From contig JAEDHK010000001.1 of assembly GCA_016297005.1 (NCBI GenBank), positions 1 to 64,000 of the forward strand: DNA of 64,000 nt. Direction: 5' to 3'. This document shows, piece after piece, positions 51,026 to 59,689 of this stretch (its first letter is position 1; every line of letters begins with the position of its first letter). A program made the translations under genes and the position numbers. Under the pieces are notes generated by a model, which saw only the letters and a program-made list of their open reading frames with translations, was not told the DNA's origin and did not search any database. The DNA comes from Clostridia bacterium (GTDB taxonomy: Bacteria > Bacillota > Clostridia > Christensenellales > DTU072).

Positions 51026-54000
51026 ATGAAAAAACGTTACGTTCTATTCATATTGATTTTCATTCTGGCGGTCGTGTTTACGGCGGCTATGGTCGGATGT
51101 AACGACAAAAATAATTCCGGACAGGACGATCCGCAACAAGAAGTGACCGAAGTCCGCTATTCGTCCATGAAGGGCGACGTTCTTTTGTTGAAAGACGACG
51201 CTACTTTTACTTTGACGTTCGCGGACGGTGTTACGTCCTACCGGGGCACCTATTCGGGTAAAGGGAACGCGCTTGTCTTAAAGACGACGGAAAAGGATCT
51301 GATCGTTTCTTTGGACGGCGGATCTTTCTTCTCGATAGTAAATATCGATGATTCTCCCTCGGTCGACCCCGTGAAGCCTGCGCCTGCATGTAAACACGAA
51401 TATACGGAAGTAAAAGGCTATGCGGCGGCTTCTTGCGAAGAAGACGGCTTTTCCGGCAACGAAGTTTGCCTCGACTGCGGGGTCATCGTGACGCCCGGAG
51501 CCGTTATGCCCGCTTTCGGACATAATTTCAAAGCGGAGTCGGACGTTGTTTGCCTGAAAGGATATTGCACCAGAAACGAAACGCATTATCATTCCTGCAC
51601 CGTTTGCGGCAAGGTCAGTTCAGATCCGGAAGATACCTACGAGGTCCCCAATACCGCCAGCGGACAACACTCGTTTACCGCTACGAGCGACCGCGTTTAT
51701 CAAGAGGCCACTTGCGGCCGGGATCGTATCTGCTACGCCGCTTGTTGCGTCTGCGGAGAAATCGGTTCTACCGTGACCCTTTCCGTACCCGGTACGGCTA
51801 CGGGCAATCATGATTTTTCCGTTGAAAGCACCAAAAAAATGTACAGCGAGCCCGATTGCGGGCACAATGCCCGTTATTATTACGAATGTTCGGTCTGCGG
51901 GATCGTCAGTATCAATCCGGCCGACACGTACGAAGTAGAAGGCACGGCTACGGGAGAGCACAGCTTTACCGAACCCTGCGGCAGGGTCATGACGGAAGCG
52001 ACTTGCGTGTGCGACCGCGTGGAATACGTCGCCTGCGCCGTGTGCGGGCTCGTCGACGAGTCGAAAGGAGTCTCCATACCCGGTACGGCTACCGGAGTGC
52101 ATCTGTTTACCGCTTTATCCGAAGAAGTTGCGCAACGAGCTACCTGTACGACGGATAAATACGTTTATTCGCAATGTAAGTTCTGCGGACTCGTTAACAG
52201 AGACCGCGTTTTGCGCGTTATCGCCACGGCGCTCAATCATACCTATATCGATCACGTTTGTACCGATTGCGGCGCGGCGGATCCCAATTTTTACGCTACG
52301 TACGATATTTCCGCCGACAAAAACACCGATCACGCGCAAGCTTACTTATATCGTTCCGGTCTCGAATATGATCTTCTTATTTCGGGCACGGGCAACGCGG
52401 AAAGTTATGCGGCGTCCTCAGACGCGCCGTGGGCGGGCGTTAACGTAACGCGCGCGTTTGTTTACGGTAACGTCGACGAGATAGGCGACTATGCTTTTGC
52501 CGATCTGCCTACGCTTGCTTCCGTTAAGATCGTTGCCGACGTGAAAAGATTCGGTAATTACGCATTTTATGGCTGTAACGTATTGGAAGCGGTCGCTTTG
52601 CCCCTATCCACGGAAAGAATAGGTGTCGCGGCATTCGCGCATTGCGACGCGCTGCGCTCCGTCAATCTCGGACAACTGAGTTCTCTCAACTTCTTGGGCA
52701 GTAACCTTTTCCGCGGAGACACTTCTTTGCAGTCGATGGATCTGTCCGGCGCTGGAATAACCGTTTTGCCGCGAGAAACGTTTTCCGAGTGTACGGTATT
52801 GCAATCCGTCGTTCTTCCTTCGGGTTTACAAACGATAAGCGATTATGCGTTTTCTTGTACGGCGCTCGGCTCGATCTCTTTCCCCTCCGGATTGAAGAAC
52901 ATCGGCATCGGCGCTTTTGCCGACTGTACTTACCTTACCGGAGTCGATCTGTCCGGCACTTCGATCGTTGGGATCGGTGACCGCGCTTTCGCCGGGGCGG
53001 ACCTCTTATCGTCGTTTACGCTTTGCGGCGGCGTGAAGAAAATCGGCAAAGATATCCTTGCCGGCACCGCTTATTACCGGAATGCGATCTCCTGGACGGG
53101 CTCGTTGTTGTATTCCGAAACGACGAACGGCAAAGAGTATCTTTTGGACGCTTTAAATGAAGATACCTATCTGAAAGTCGTTGCAAACGCCGGTGATAAT
53201 CCTTCGGACGAGGGTTGGTATAAAATCGCAGAATCCAACGAGTTTTTTCCCAGTACGGACGTTTTCTGTCGCGGTGGGGCGCAATATTATAAGTATCTGC
53301 CGGATGAAAGCAAGTACGTGCGCGTAGAAGGCCACGTTGGCGACGTGCCGTACGGTCAATGGTACGAACAACGCACCGAATTTGTAAAAGCTACCGAGAC
53401 TACTTGCGGTTCTACCACGACTTATTATAAGAAAGCGACGCCGGTCGTCGGTTCTGTAACGTTGCCGTCGGCGACGAAAACGATCGCAAGCGCCGCCATG
53501 GAAGATTGCGTTTCTGTCGTCGCTCTGAATCTGGGCGGAGCGCAATACGTCGGCGAAGACGCGTTCCGTCATTGTATGTCGCTTACTTCCGTTCAGATCG
53601 ATTCCGTAAAAGAAATCGGCGAGGGGGCTTTTTATTCTTGCGGAAAGCTGACGACGGTCACGTTGCCCGCTACCGTTCTTTCGGTGGGAGGTCTTGCTTT
53701 TGCCGGATGCTCCTCGCTTCGTTCTTTCTCCTATCGAGAGGGCGCTTCGATCTCCGAAGACGCGCTCGATGGCAATAATCTTTTCGAAGTCTATCGCCCG
53801 TCAAACGACGCGGATTGCTTCGGCGCCGTCGTGGTACACACCAATGCGTATGCCGCGCGGAGTACCATTACGACGGACGCGAACGGCTTCGTCTTCGCTT
53901 GTAATCCCGACAACGAGTGGGAACTGATCGGATATTTGAAGCCGGAAAGTAAAACCGTCGATCTGCCCGATTCTTTCATCTACGGCGATCAGACGATTAC

Positions 54001-56662
54001 TTCGTATCGTATTCATGAAAAAGCGTTCTGTTACGCGGGATATTACGCGCAGTTTGTTTCCGTATCCATTTCTTCGGCGGTTACCGCGATCGGGAAAGAA
54101 GCCTTTGCCGGATGCGGCGGTCTGAACGAGCTTTCGGTACCCCTTTCCGTAAAGGAGATCGGCGAGAACGCTCTGATAGAAACAGCTTTTTATAACGACG
54201 TAAATAATTGGCAAGACGGATTTTTGTATCTGAAAGCGAATGACGGAGACAGTTATTTTCTGTTGACCGTTCGTCCGGTCGTGGGCGTGCGCTTGTCCGA
54301 CGCCGTCGTAAAGGAAAAGACGGCGGTTATTGCCGATAAGGCGTTTGCTCTTTGCTCCGATATGAAAACACTGACGCTACCGTCGACGATCGTATCTGTG
54401 GGAAAGAATCTTTTGACCGGATGTCCGCAAATCGCCTCGTTGACGTTGCCTTTCGTCGGAAAGACGTCCGATCCGGATGAAGAAGGCGGCTTTCTTTCTT
54501 ATCTGTTCGGGGGAGAGTCCTATGCGGATAACGCCGCTCTGCCGACAAGTCTTACCTCTCTGACTGTGACTAACGCTACCGTTATGCCGGAGTACGCTCT
54601 TTATCGTTGCGACGGATTGAAGACCATTGTTCTCAATAAAGTCAACGACTATCGGGATTATTCTTTATACGGTTGCGTCAATGCGAACGTTTCTGCCCTG
54701 GCCGAAATATCTTCCGTCGGCGCCTATGCCTTTTACGACTGTATCGGCCTCGGAGCCGTCAGCTTGGCTAACTCGTTATCCTCTGTAGGAAGATACGCTT
54801 TTTACCATACGGGATTGAGGCGTATTACCATTCCCGCCCGTACCGAGTCTATCGGCGAGTATGCTTTTTCGGAGAGTCCTTATCTTTATAACGCCGTTCT
54901 CGGACCGCAACTGACCTTTTTGGGCGTGGGTGCGTTCAAAAACTGTATCGGGCTCATCCAGGTTACCGTTGGCGAAGCCATGGTAGAAACGGGCGCGAAC
55001 GTCGGTATTCAGGCGGACGCCTTTTACGGCTGTCGTAAATTAGTGGAAGTGTATAATAAGAGTCAGAATTTGTCTCTGAATCTCAATTCTACGGAAAACG
55101 GCTATCTGACGCGCTATGCGAAACAAATTATCAGGACGGAAACGGCAACCCGTATTGTGGAAAGAGACGATTTCTGCCTGTCTGATTTCGGCGACGGAAA
55201 ATACCTTTTGACCTATATCGGTACGGCAAGTGCTATCAGCCTGCCCGAAAATTATAACGCTACCAGTCCCTCTTACAAAATTTACCCTTATGCTTTTGCC
55301 GGAAACGAAAGGATCAAAAAAGTCGTTATGAGTCCGGCTGCGACCGAAATAGGGGAATATGCCTTTATGGATTGTTCCGCTATGACCGAAGTAACCGTTT
55401 CGTCCTCGGCTTATCTGATCGGGAAAGGCGCTTTTACTCGCTCGGGACTTGCCGGCGTCAGTCTGCCGACTTCGATCACGGCTATCGGAGAAAGCGCATT
55501 CGAGGATTGTCCGGACTTAACGAGCGTCGTTTTCGGCGCCGGCGTGAGAACGATCGGATTGTATGCGTTCCGGAATTGTACCTCACTGACGGCTATTTCT
55601 CTTTCCGCTTCTGTAGAAACCATCGGAGAAGAAGCTTTCTTCGGTTGTTCGTCGGCGCGTAATCTTACCGTCCGTCAGAACGTGACTTCGGTGGGCAAAA
55701 GAGCTTTTGCCGAATGCGTAATGTTAAACAGAATTGTGTGGGATAGCTTTATTCAACCGACGTCCGATTCTCAACTGTTCGAGAATGCCGGAAGAAACAG
55801 CTTCGGTATCACGGCTGACTTTACTTCGGTCGCGGCGATACCCGACTTTTTCTTTGATACGGGTTCTGTGGCAACGGCGCCGAAAGTGGTGGACGTTTTG
55901 ATCGGATCTTCCGTTACCAGGATCGGTAAGTACGCATTCCGTAATCTTGAAATCGGCACAACCGAAATCGTCTTGCCTGAATCTTTGAGCGAACTCGGTG
56001 ATTTCTGTTTTGAAAACAGCCGTATCGGCTCGATTACGTTGCCCGACTCGGTATCGGTAGTGGGCGTCGGAGTCTTTAAGGATTGCGCTTTCCTTAATAC
56101 GGTTACGCTCTCGTCCGGCATGACGACCATTCCTATGGGCATGTTCGAGGGTTGCCGCGCGATTGTTTCCGTCGCGTTGCCCCGTTCCGTTACCACCGTT
56201 TCGGAAAACGCCTTCCTGAATTGCAGCGCGATGCAGAACGTAGCCGTCTTTAATACGCTTACCGCTATCGGCAATAACGCGTTTTCCGGTTGTTCGGGAC
56301 TGAAAAACCTTTTCGTCCTTGATGGCAGTACCTTTACAGCGACCGTCGGCACGGGTAACGCTCCGTTGACAGATCCGACAACGGGAGCTAAAAAGAAGTT
56401 TGCTTACTTCGAAAACAACGTTTTTTCCGTTTATAAAGACTCTAACGATCAGAAAAACATCTTGAATTTCCGGAACGAGGACGGCGGTTTGTACGATCCG
56501 TACGCCATTGAATACGAGTCTTCCGACGCGAGCATTGTTTCCGTTGCGTTTTCGGACGGCACCTTAACCGGTCTTGCATACGGAAACGCGGTCATTACCG
56601 TCAAGATCACGCTTGTAAGCGGCTTGGTCGCTTATCTGACCTATAACGTTACCGTTATCTGA
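51026..56662 (+). CDS. Giant BspA-like LRR lipoprotein with tandem Cys-rich repeats
   Basis: 1,878 aa. Lipoprotein signal with AMVGC (Cys25). Residues about 118-425 hold tandem repeats of about 50 residues, each with a His near an ATG-x-H-x-F step and Cys pairs of the C-x-x-C-G type (CTVCGK, CCVCGE, CSVCGI, CAVCGL, CKFCGL, CTDCG): zinc-ribbon-like modules outside the cell. Residues about 470-1790 are long LRR_5 (BspA) arrays, broken near 705-790 and again near 1230 by YL-rich inserts. The final 90 residues look like a Big2/Ig-like domain (SSDASIVSVAF, GNAVITVKI). Probably an adhesin or glycan/protein-binding surface protein. Largest gene of the window, monocistronic. Confidence 0.88.
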   Translation: MKKRYVLFILIFILAVVFTAAMVGCNDKNNSGQDDPQQEVTEVRYSSMKGDVLLLKDDATFTLTFADGVTSYRGTYSGKGNALVLKTTEKDLIVSLDGGSFFSIVNIDDSPSVDPVKPAPACKHEYTEVKGYAAASCEEDGFSGNEVCLDCGVIVTPGAVMPAFGHNFKAESDVVCLKGYCTRNETHYHSCTVCGKVSSDPEDTYEVPNTASGQHSFTATSDRVYQEATCGRDRICYAACCVCGEIGSTVTLSVPGTATGNHDFSVESTKKMYSEPDCGHNARYYYECSVCGIVSINPADTYEVEGTATGEHSFTEPCGRVMTEATCVCDRVEYVACAVCGLVDESKGVSIPGTATGVHLFTALSEEVAQRATCTTDKYVYSQCKFCGLVNRDRVLRVIATALNHTYIDHVCTDCGAADPNFYATYDISADKNTDHAQAYLYRSGLEYDLLISGTGNAESYAASSDAPWAGVNVTRAFVYGNVDEIGDYAFADLPTLASVKIVADVKRFGNYAFYGCNVLEAVALPLSTERIGVAAFAHCDALRSVNLGQLSSLNFLGSNLFRGDTSLQSMDLSGAGITVLPRETFSECTVLQSVVLPSGLQTISDYAFSCTALGSISFPSGLKNIGIGAFADCTYLTGVDLSGTSIVGIGDRAFAGADLLSSFTLCGGVKKIGKDILAGTAYYRNAISWTGSLLYSETTNGKEYLLDALNEDTYLKVVANAGDNPSDEGWYKIAESNEFFPSTDVFCRGGAQYYKYLPDESKYVRVEGHVGDVPYGQWYEQRTEFVKATETTCGSTTTYYKKATPVVGSVTLPSATKTIASAAMEDCVSVVALNLGGAQYVGEDAFRHCMSLTSVQIDSVKEIGEGAFYSCGKLTTVTLPATVLSVGGLAFAGCSSLRSFSYREGASISEDALDGNNLFEVYRPSNDADCFGAVVVHTNAYAARSTITTDANGFVFACNPDNEWELIGYLKPESKTVDLPDSFIYGDQTITSYRIHEKAFCYAGYYAQFVSVSISSAVTAIGKEAFAGCGGLNELSVPLSVKEIGENALIETAFYNDVNNWQDGFLYLKANDGDSYFLLTVRPVVGVRLSDAVVKEKTAVIADKAFALCSDMKTLTLPSTIVSVGKNLLTGCPQIASLTLPFVGKTSDPDEEGGFLSYLFGGESYADNAALPTSLTSLTVTNATVMPEYALYRCDGLKTIVLNKVNDYRDYSLYGCVNANVSALAEISSVGAYAFYDCIGLGAVSLANSLSSVGRYAFYHTGLRRITIPARTESIGEYAFSESPYLYNAVLGPQLTFLGVGAFKNCIGLIQVTVGEAMVETGANVGIQADAFYGCRKLVEVYNKSQNLSLNLNSTENGYLTRYAKQIIRTETATRIVERDDFCLSDFGDGKYLLTYIGTASAISLPENYNATSPSYKIYPYAFAGNERIKKVVMSPAATEIGEYAFMDCSAMTEVTVSSSAYLIGKGAFTRSGLAGVSLPTSITAIGESAFEDCPDLTSVVFGAGVRTIGLYAFRNCTSLTAISLSASVETIGEEAFFGCSSARNLTVRQNVTSVGKRAFAECVMLNRIVWDSFIQPTSDSQLFENAGRNSFGITADFTSVAAIPDFFFDTGSVATAPKVVDVLIGSSVTRIGKYAFRNLEIGTTEIVLPESLSELGDFCFENSRIGSITLPDSVSVVGVGVFKDCAFLNTVTLSSGMTTIPMGMFEGCRAIVSVALPRSVTTVSENAFLNCSAMQNVAVFNTLTAIGNNAFSGCSGLKNLFVLDGSTFTATVGTGNAPLTDPTTGAKKKFAYFENNVFSVYKDSNDQKNILNFRNEDGGLYDPYAIEYESSDASIVSVAFSDGTLTGLAYGNAVITVKITLVSGLVAYLTYNVTVI

Positions 56663-56692
56663 TAAGCGCGCCGGAAAAAGAAACACGTTTGC

Positions 56693-56721
56693 TTGACAGA
56701 GAGCGGAGGGAAGAGTATATT
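56693..56721 (+). promoter_or_regulatory. Promoter of the riboflavin-transport leader
   Basis: TTGACA (56693-56698), 17 bp, TATATT (56716-56721). Transcription should start near 56728, just before the riboswitch. Confidence 0.8.
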
Positions 56722-56733
56722 GTATGTAGAAAA

Positions 56734-56845
56734 ACATTTTAGGGCGGGGTGAAAGTCCCCACCGGTGGTATAGTCCACGAGCCCGAAAGGGTTGAGCAGG
56801 GGGAGTTCCTGCACCGACGGTCAGAGTCCGGATGAAGCAAAATGT
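56734..56845 (+). promoter_or_regulatory. FMN riboswitch (RFN element)
   Basis: The conserved RFN core is present: AGGGCGGGGTGAAAGTCCCC (56741-56760), ACCGG, the GACGGTCAGAGTCCGGATGAA-type 3' block (56816-56836, described in part), closed by P1 arms ACATTTT (56734-56740) and AAAATGT (56839-56845). FMN binding should fold P1 and let the terminator at 56865 form, shutting off ribU. Confidence 0.96.
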
Positions 56846-56864
56846 CAGGAATAATTGCTTTTTG

Positions 56865-56898
56865 AAAAGTGCCCGAAAATTTTTTCGGGACTTTTTTT
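56865..56898 (+). terminator. Riboswitch-controlled terminator
   Basis: Arms centred on CCCGAAA / TTTCGGG, extended by an AGT/ACT pair with one bulged G, and followed by seven T ending one base before an in-frame ATG. It makes the leader a transcription-attenuation riboswitch. Confidence 0.85.
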
Positions 56899-56913
56899 AT
56901 GCGGGGTAGAAAA

Positions 56914-57645
56914 ATGAAGGCAAAAAACATCTTTATGCGGGTAAAAAAGAAAGTAACTGTGGCATATATCACGAAAGTAGCCGTCCTTTCGGCGGTTTCG
57001 TTCGTATTGTATATGTTCGCAAAGTTCAATCTTCCGTTTATGTTCCCATCCTTTCTGGACGTTCAGTTTTCGGAATTGCCGGCCATTCTCGCCGGGTTCT
57101 CGCTCGGCCCCGTCGCGGGCGCGCTCGTTATCATTATTAAGTGCCTCATTAAGTTTCCTTTCTCGGGCACCGCTTTTGTCGGAGAAATCACGGATATCGT
57201 TTTGGGAATATTGTACGTCGTACCGGCGTCCATCGTTTATCAACTGAAAAAGACGCGAAAAAACGCCGCTATCGGACTGATGGTAGGTACAGCGGTAGCA
57301 ACCCTCGGAGCAGTGCTTCTTAATCGGTTTGTGTCCGTGCCGTTCTACGTCGAGTTTTTCTTTAAAGGCAACTTCGACGTTATTGTCAATATGTGCTCGG
57401 TATTATATAAGGATATGACAAGAGATACTTTTTATTGGTATTATCTCTTCGCCGCCGTCCTCCCCTTTAACATGCTTCGTCTCGGACTTGTCAGCGGCGT
57501 AACCTTCCTGGTCTACAAGCGTCTGTCTAAATTGCTTCACTGGGAGATTAAACCGCGCAAAAAAACGCTGACCGAAGAGGCGACCGAAGAGACCGCTACC
57601 GAAGACGCGCAGGAAAAGAGAATGCAAGAAAAGAATATAGAATGA
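56914..57645 (+). CDS. ribU: Riboflavin ECF transporter S component RibU
   Basis: 243 aa from the ATG at 56914, after GGGGTAG; another ATG at 56899 directly follows the attenuator and is less likely. Six hydrophobic helices; the substrate block PFMFPSFLDVQFSELPAI, then FSLGPVAGALVIIIKCLIKF and GTAFVGEITDIV are RibU hallmarks. The C-terminal 35 residues form a charged Glu/Lys tail. Works with shared EcfAA'T. Controlled by the FMN riboswitch, which confirms flavin specificity. Confidence 0.94.
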   Translation: MKAKNIFMRVKKKVTVAYITKVAVLSAVSFVLYMFAKFNLPFMFPSFLDVQFSELPAILAGFSLGPVAGALVIIIKCLIKFPFSGTAFVGEITDIVLGILYVVPASIVYQLKKTRKNAAIGLMVGTAVATLGAVLLNRFVSVPFYVEFFFKGNFDVIVNMCSVLYKDMTRDTFYWYYLFAAVLPFNMLRLGLVSGVTFLVYKRLSKLLHWEIKPRKKTLTEEATEETATEDAQEKRMQEKNIE

Positions 57646-57680
57646 TCCGCAAACAGCGTCGGTCATGAATGTAAAATCAA

Positions 57681-57716
57681 AAAGGGACTGAAAAATTTAT
57701 CAGTCCCTTTCTTTTG
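57681..57716. terminator. Bidirectional terminator between ribU and TIGR04076 gene
   Basis: An 11-bp perfect stem (57681-57691 with 57700-57710), 8-base loop. T-rich tails follow on both strands (CTTTTGTT on plus, TTGATTTT on minus), so it can end both converging transcripts. Confidence 0.88.
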
Positions 57717-58031
57717 TTAATCTGCGTCTTCGTCGGTCGTTTCGAGTAAAAAACTGACCGGTCGAAATCCGTCGTTGCAGGAAATCATGGCGGATTTTTT
57801 ATTTTTCATCCATCCGTCGTAAAAGTTTTCCGCGCCGTGCGAAAGGGCGAGAACGAAAGGAGAAACGGTATCCCACGCGCTATTGCAGAATCCGTCCGGC
57901 TTTTGCCAACCGTTCGCAACGAATTCCTGTCCCGGTCTCATATCGCAGGCGTGTTCGATCGGGTTTTCGTATTGTTCGATAAGATCTGTATAACAGGCGA
58001 TCTTTTTTACCGTAATCTTAACTTTTTTCAT
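57717..58031 (-). CDS. TIGR04076-family small protein
   Basis: 104 aa from the ATG at 58031, five bases after the stop of the upstream regulator; no Shine-Dalgarno site is visible, so translation is probably coupled. The start MKKVKITVKKIACYTDLIEQY and the block FCNSAWDTVSPFVLALSHG, with Cys residues at 12, 29 and 51, fit the TIGR04076 family, whose role is not known. Conserved Cys suggest a metal or redox site. Confidence 0.8.
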   Translation of the reverse strand: MKKVKITVKKIACYTDLIEQYENPIEHACDMRPGQEFVANGWQKPDGFCNSAWDTVSPFVLALSHGAENFYDGWMKNKKSAMISCNDGFRPVSFLLETTDEDAD

Positions 58032-58036
58032 ATCGC

Positions 58037-58489
58037 TCAGGAGGGAAGACGGTTTTTCCAGTAGCTCAGGTTCGGCAGTATACTTTTCATATAAGCGCGC
58101 GCCTGATCTTCGCTGAATTGTTCGCTTGGCATGTGTTTGACGCAGACGTCGATAAGCGCGTCCATATCGGTATAAGCGTATTTTCCGTCCGAATAACACC
58201 ATTTGCAATAGTCTTCGTTGAAGACACCCGATTTTTCCTTGCTGATAAGGGTATCGTCGAGCGGCATTCCGCAGCATTGACAGATTAGTTTTCGCGGAGA
58301 ACCGAGCAGGGTGTTGATTGAAACGTCGAAGAGTCCGGAAAGCAGTTTCAGCTCTTCGGGACCGGGTATGGACGCTCCCGTTTCCCAGCGCGACACTTCT
58401 TTTTTCGTAACGAAGATTTTTTCGGCCAGTTCATCTTGGGACAGGCCTTTTTTTGTTCTTAAATTTAAAATAACGTCTTTGGGTTCCAT
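58037..58489 (-). CDS. Xre regulator with C-terminal zinc-ribbon
   Basis: 150 aa from the ATG at 58489 (GGAG ten bases upstream). Residues 1-63 are a Cro/C1 helix-turn-helix (TKKGLSQDELAEKIFVTKKE, then SRWETG). Residues 68-150 are the putative zinc-ribbon domain with ICQCCGMPL and YCKWCYSDGKYAY, four Cys in two pairs, as in PF12674-type proteins. Regulator plus metal-binding module suggests a sensor. It is followed by the TIGR04076 gene, its likely partner or target. Confidence 0.87.
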   Translation of the reverse strand: MEPKDVILNLRTKKGLSQDELAEKIFVTKKEVSRWETGASIPGPEELKLLSGLFDVSINTLLGSPRKLICQCCGMPLDDTLISKEKSGVFNEDYCKWCYSDGKYAYTDMDALIDVCVKHMPSEQFSEDQARAYMKSILPNLSYWKNRLPS

Positions 58490-58586
58490 TTTCTGCAATC
58501 TCCTTTATAAGGTATACCATAAAAGGGGGTATACTTCAAGCAAAGTTCTGCTGCTTTTTGGAGAAAACGGAAATTTTTCGGTTTGT

Positions 58587-59186
58587 TTATTTGCGGCGCG
58601 TATCGAGAATCGTCCGGAACAGACCGTGCCGATTGCAATAGGCGTAGACGACTTTCGTATGGGAGATCTTAAATCTCGCTTCGGCATTTCCTTCCGGATA
58701 TAATTTGACAAGCTGCGCGCTTTGATCGGAAAGTGCCGCCAAAAAAGATACGTAATGGTCTTTTTCCATGGGATGATCGATCGTGACGTAATATTCGTCC
58801 TCTACCGGTTCGATACGGATGAAGTGATCGGTATCCGCCGTTTCGGATTCGACGGAAGGTAATGTTATGCCGCAACAGCTGATTACGGCGTCGCCGATGG
58901 AGTGGATTACGTTTCCGCAGACGGGACAGACGTAGAATTTCCCTTTGAGCATATTGGAACAACGATTTCCGTTTCGGACGTCCTCGCCGGATAACAGTTC
59001 TATGACGGAAATATCGAGCGCGCTCGCGAGCGGTTCGAGCAAACTGATATCAGGGAAGCCGCGCCCCGTCTCCCATTTGCTTATGGCTTTGCTCCCGACG
59101 CATATTTTTTCGGCTAGTTCTTCCTGCGTCATTTTTTTGTTTTCGCGTATTCTTCGAATTACGGCTCCGGTAATATATTTATCCAT
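58587..59186 (-). CDS. Xre regulator fused to a desulfoferrodoxin-type domain
   Basis: 199 aa. Residues 1-65: Cro/C1 helix-turn-helix (ENKKMTQEELAEKICVGSKA, then SKWETG). Residues 84-107: desulforedoxin-like iron knot with Cys87, Cys90, Cys104, Cys105 (VCPVCGN ... SCCG). Residues 115-199: superoxide-reductase-like domain with all five iron ligands in family order: His121 (TDHFI), His138 (DHPME), His144 (KDHYV), Cys184 and His187 (YCNRHGLF). The enzyme family converts superoxide to peroxide; fused to a DNA-binding head it may be a redox or superoxide sensor. AGAAA/GGAG precedes the ATG. Function is inferred, domains are seen. Confidence 0.9.
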   Translation of the reverse strand: MDKYITGAVIRRIRENKKMTQEELAEKICVGSKAISKWETGRGFPDISLLEPLASALDISVIELLSGEDVRNGNRCSNMLKGKFYVCPVCGNVIHSIGDAVISCCGITLPSVESETADTDHFIRIEPVEDEYYVTIDHPMEKDHYVSFLAALSDQSAQLVKLYPEGNAEARFKISHTKVVYAYCNRHGLFRTILDTRRK

Positions 59187-59577
59187 ATTTTTCTCCTTGT
59201 CTCAATTATGCAATAAACGGGCGGAAAAAGCAACCTACGCTTCGTGGAGTCGTAAAAAAGCCTGAGGAGAGAGGATCATTTCGAGTAAAAAACGGTATTT
59301 TTACGAATGAGCCGAAAGCAAAACCGAACTGCAAGAAAAGGGGTATTTTTTTCATAGGCGCGGAAGGAAGTCTTTTCGATCGGTTCTTCTGCCGTGATGT
59401 CTTCTACGTATCCGTACGGATTATATACGGTAACGATATCGACGGCAAGATCGAGACGGATAACGACGGAGAAATGAAGCTATGCTAAAAAAAATCTTCG
59501 GCTGTATCCCGGTCGAAATTTCGTGCGTCGCCTGCGATGGATGAGGGACCGTCGCCCGGCGTTAGGCGGATATAATT
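59187..59577. other. Gene-poor stretch with a possible gene remnant
   Basis: About 390 bases without an intact gene. On the minus strand an open frame without any ATG/GTG/TTG start runs from 59479 to its stop at 59276-59278; its translation (SVVIRLDLAVDIVTVYNPYG, then VEDITAEEPIEK) has protein-like character and may be the tail of a decayed gene. I could not identify it. No promoter or repeat is seen. Confidence 0.35.
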
Positions 59578-59612
59578 AAAAGACCTCTTTTGACGTTCAA
59601 AAGAGGTCTTTT
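59578..59612 (-). terminator. Terminator after tRNA-Thr
   Basis: A 16-bp perfect stem (59578-59593 with 59597-59612) with a 3-base loop, ending in TTTT on the minus strand, two bases after the tRNA CCA. Confidence 0.88.
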
Positions 59613-59614
59613 AA

Positions 59615-59689
59615 TGGAGCTGGTAGTGAGATTCGAACTTACAATCCTCTCATTACGAATGAGATGCCTTACCGTTAGGCCATACCAGC
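59615..59689 (-). tRNA. tRNA-Thr (anticodon CGU)
   Basis: Acceptor GCUGGUA / UACCAGC, D stem GCCU/AGGC, anticodon stem UCUCA/UGAGA with loop UUCGUAA, encoded CCA at 59615-59617. CGU reads the threonine codon ACG. The T stem GUAAG/CUCAC carries one A-C mismatch at its third pair, like the mismatch seen in tRNA-Val of this window. Confidence 0.92.

Noticed and set aside
51600..52270. Regularly spaced repeats considered as a CRISPR-like array
   Set aside because: The repetition is at protein level (about 150 bp period, diverged DNA) within one open frame; no identical DNA repeats and no cas genes.
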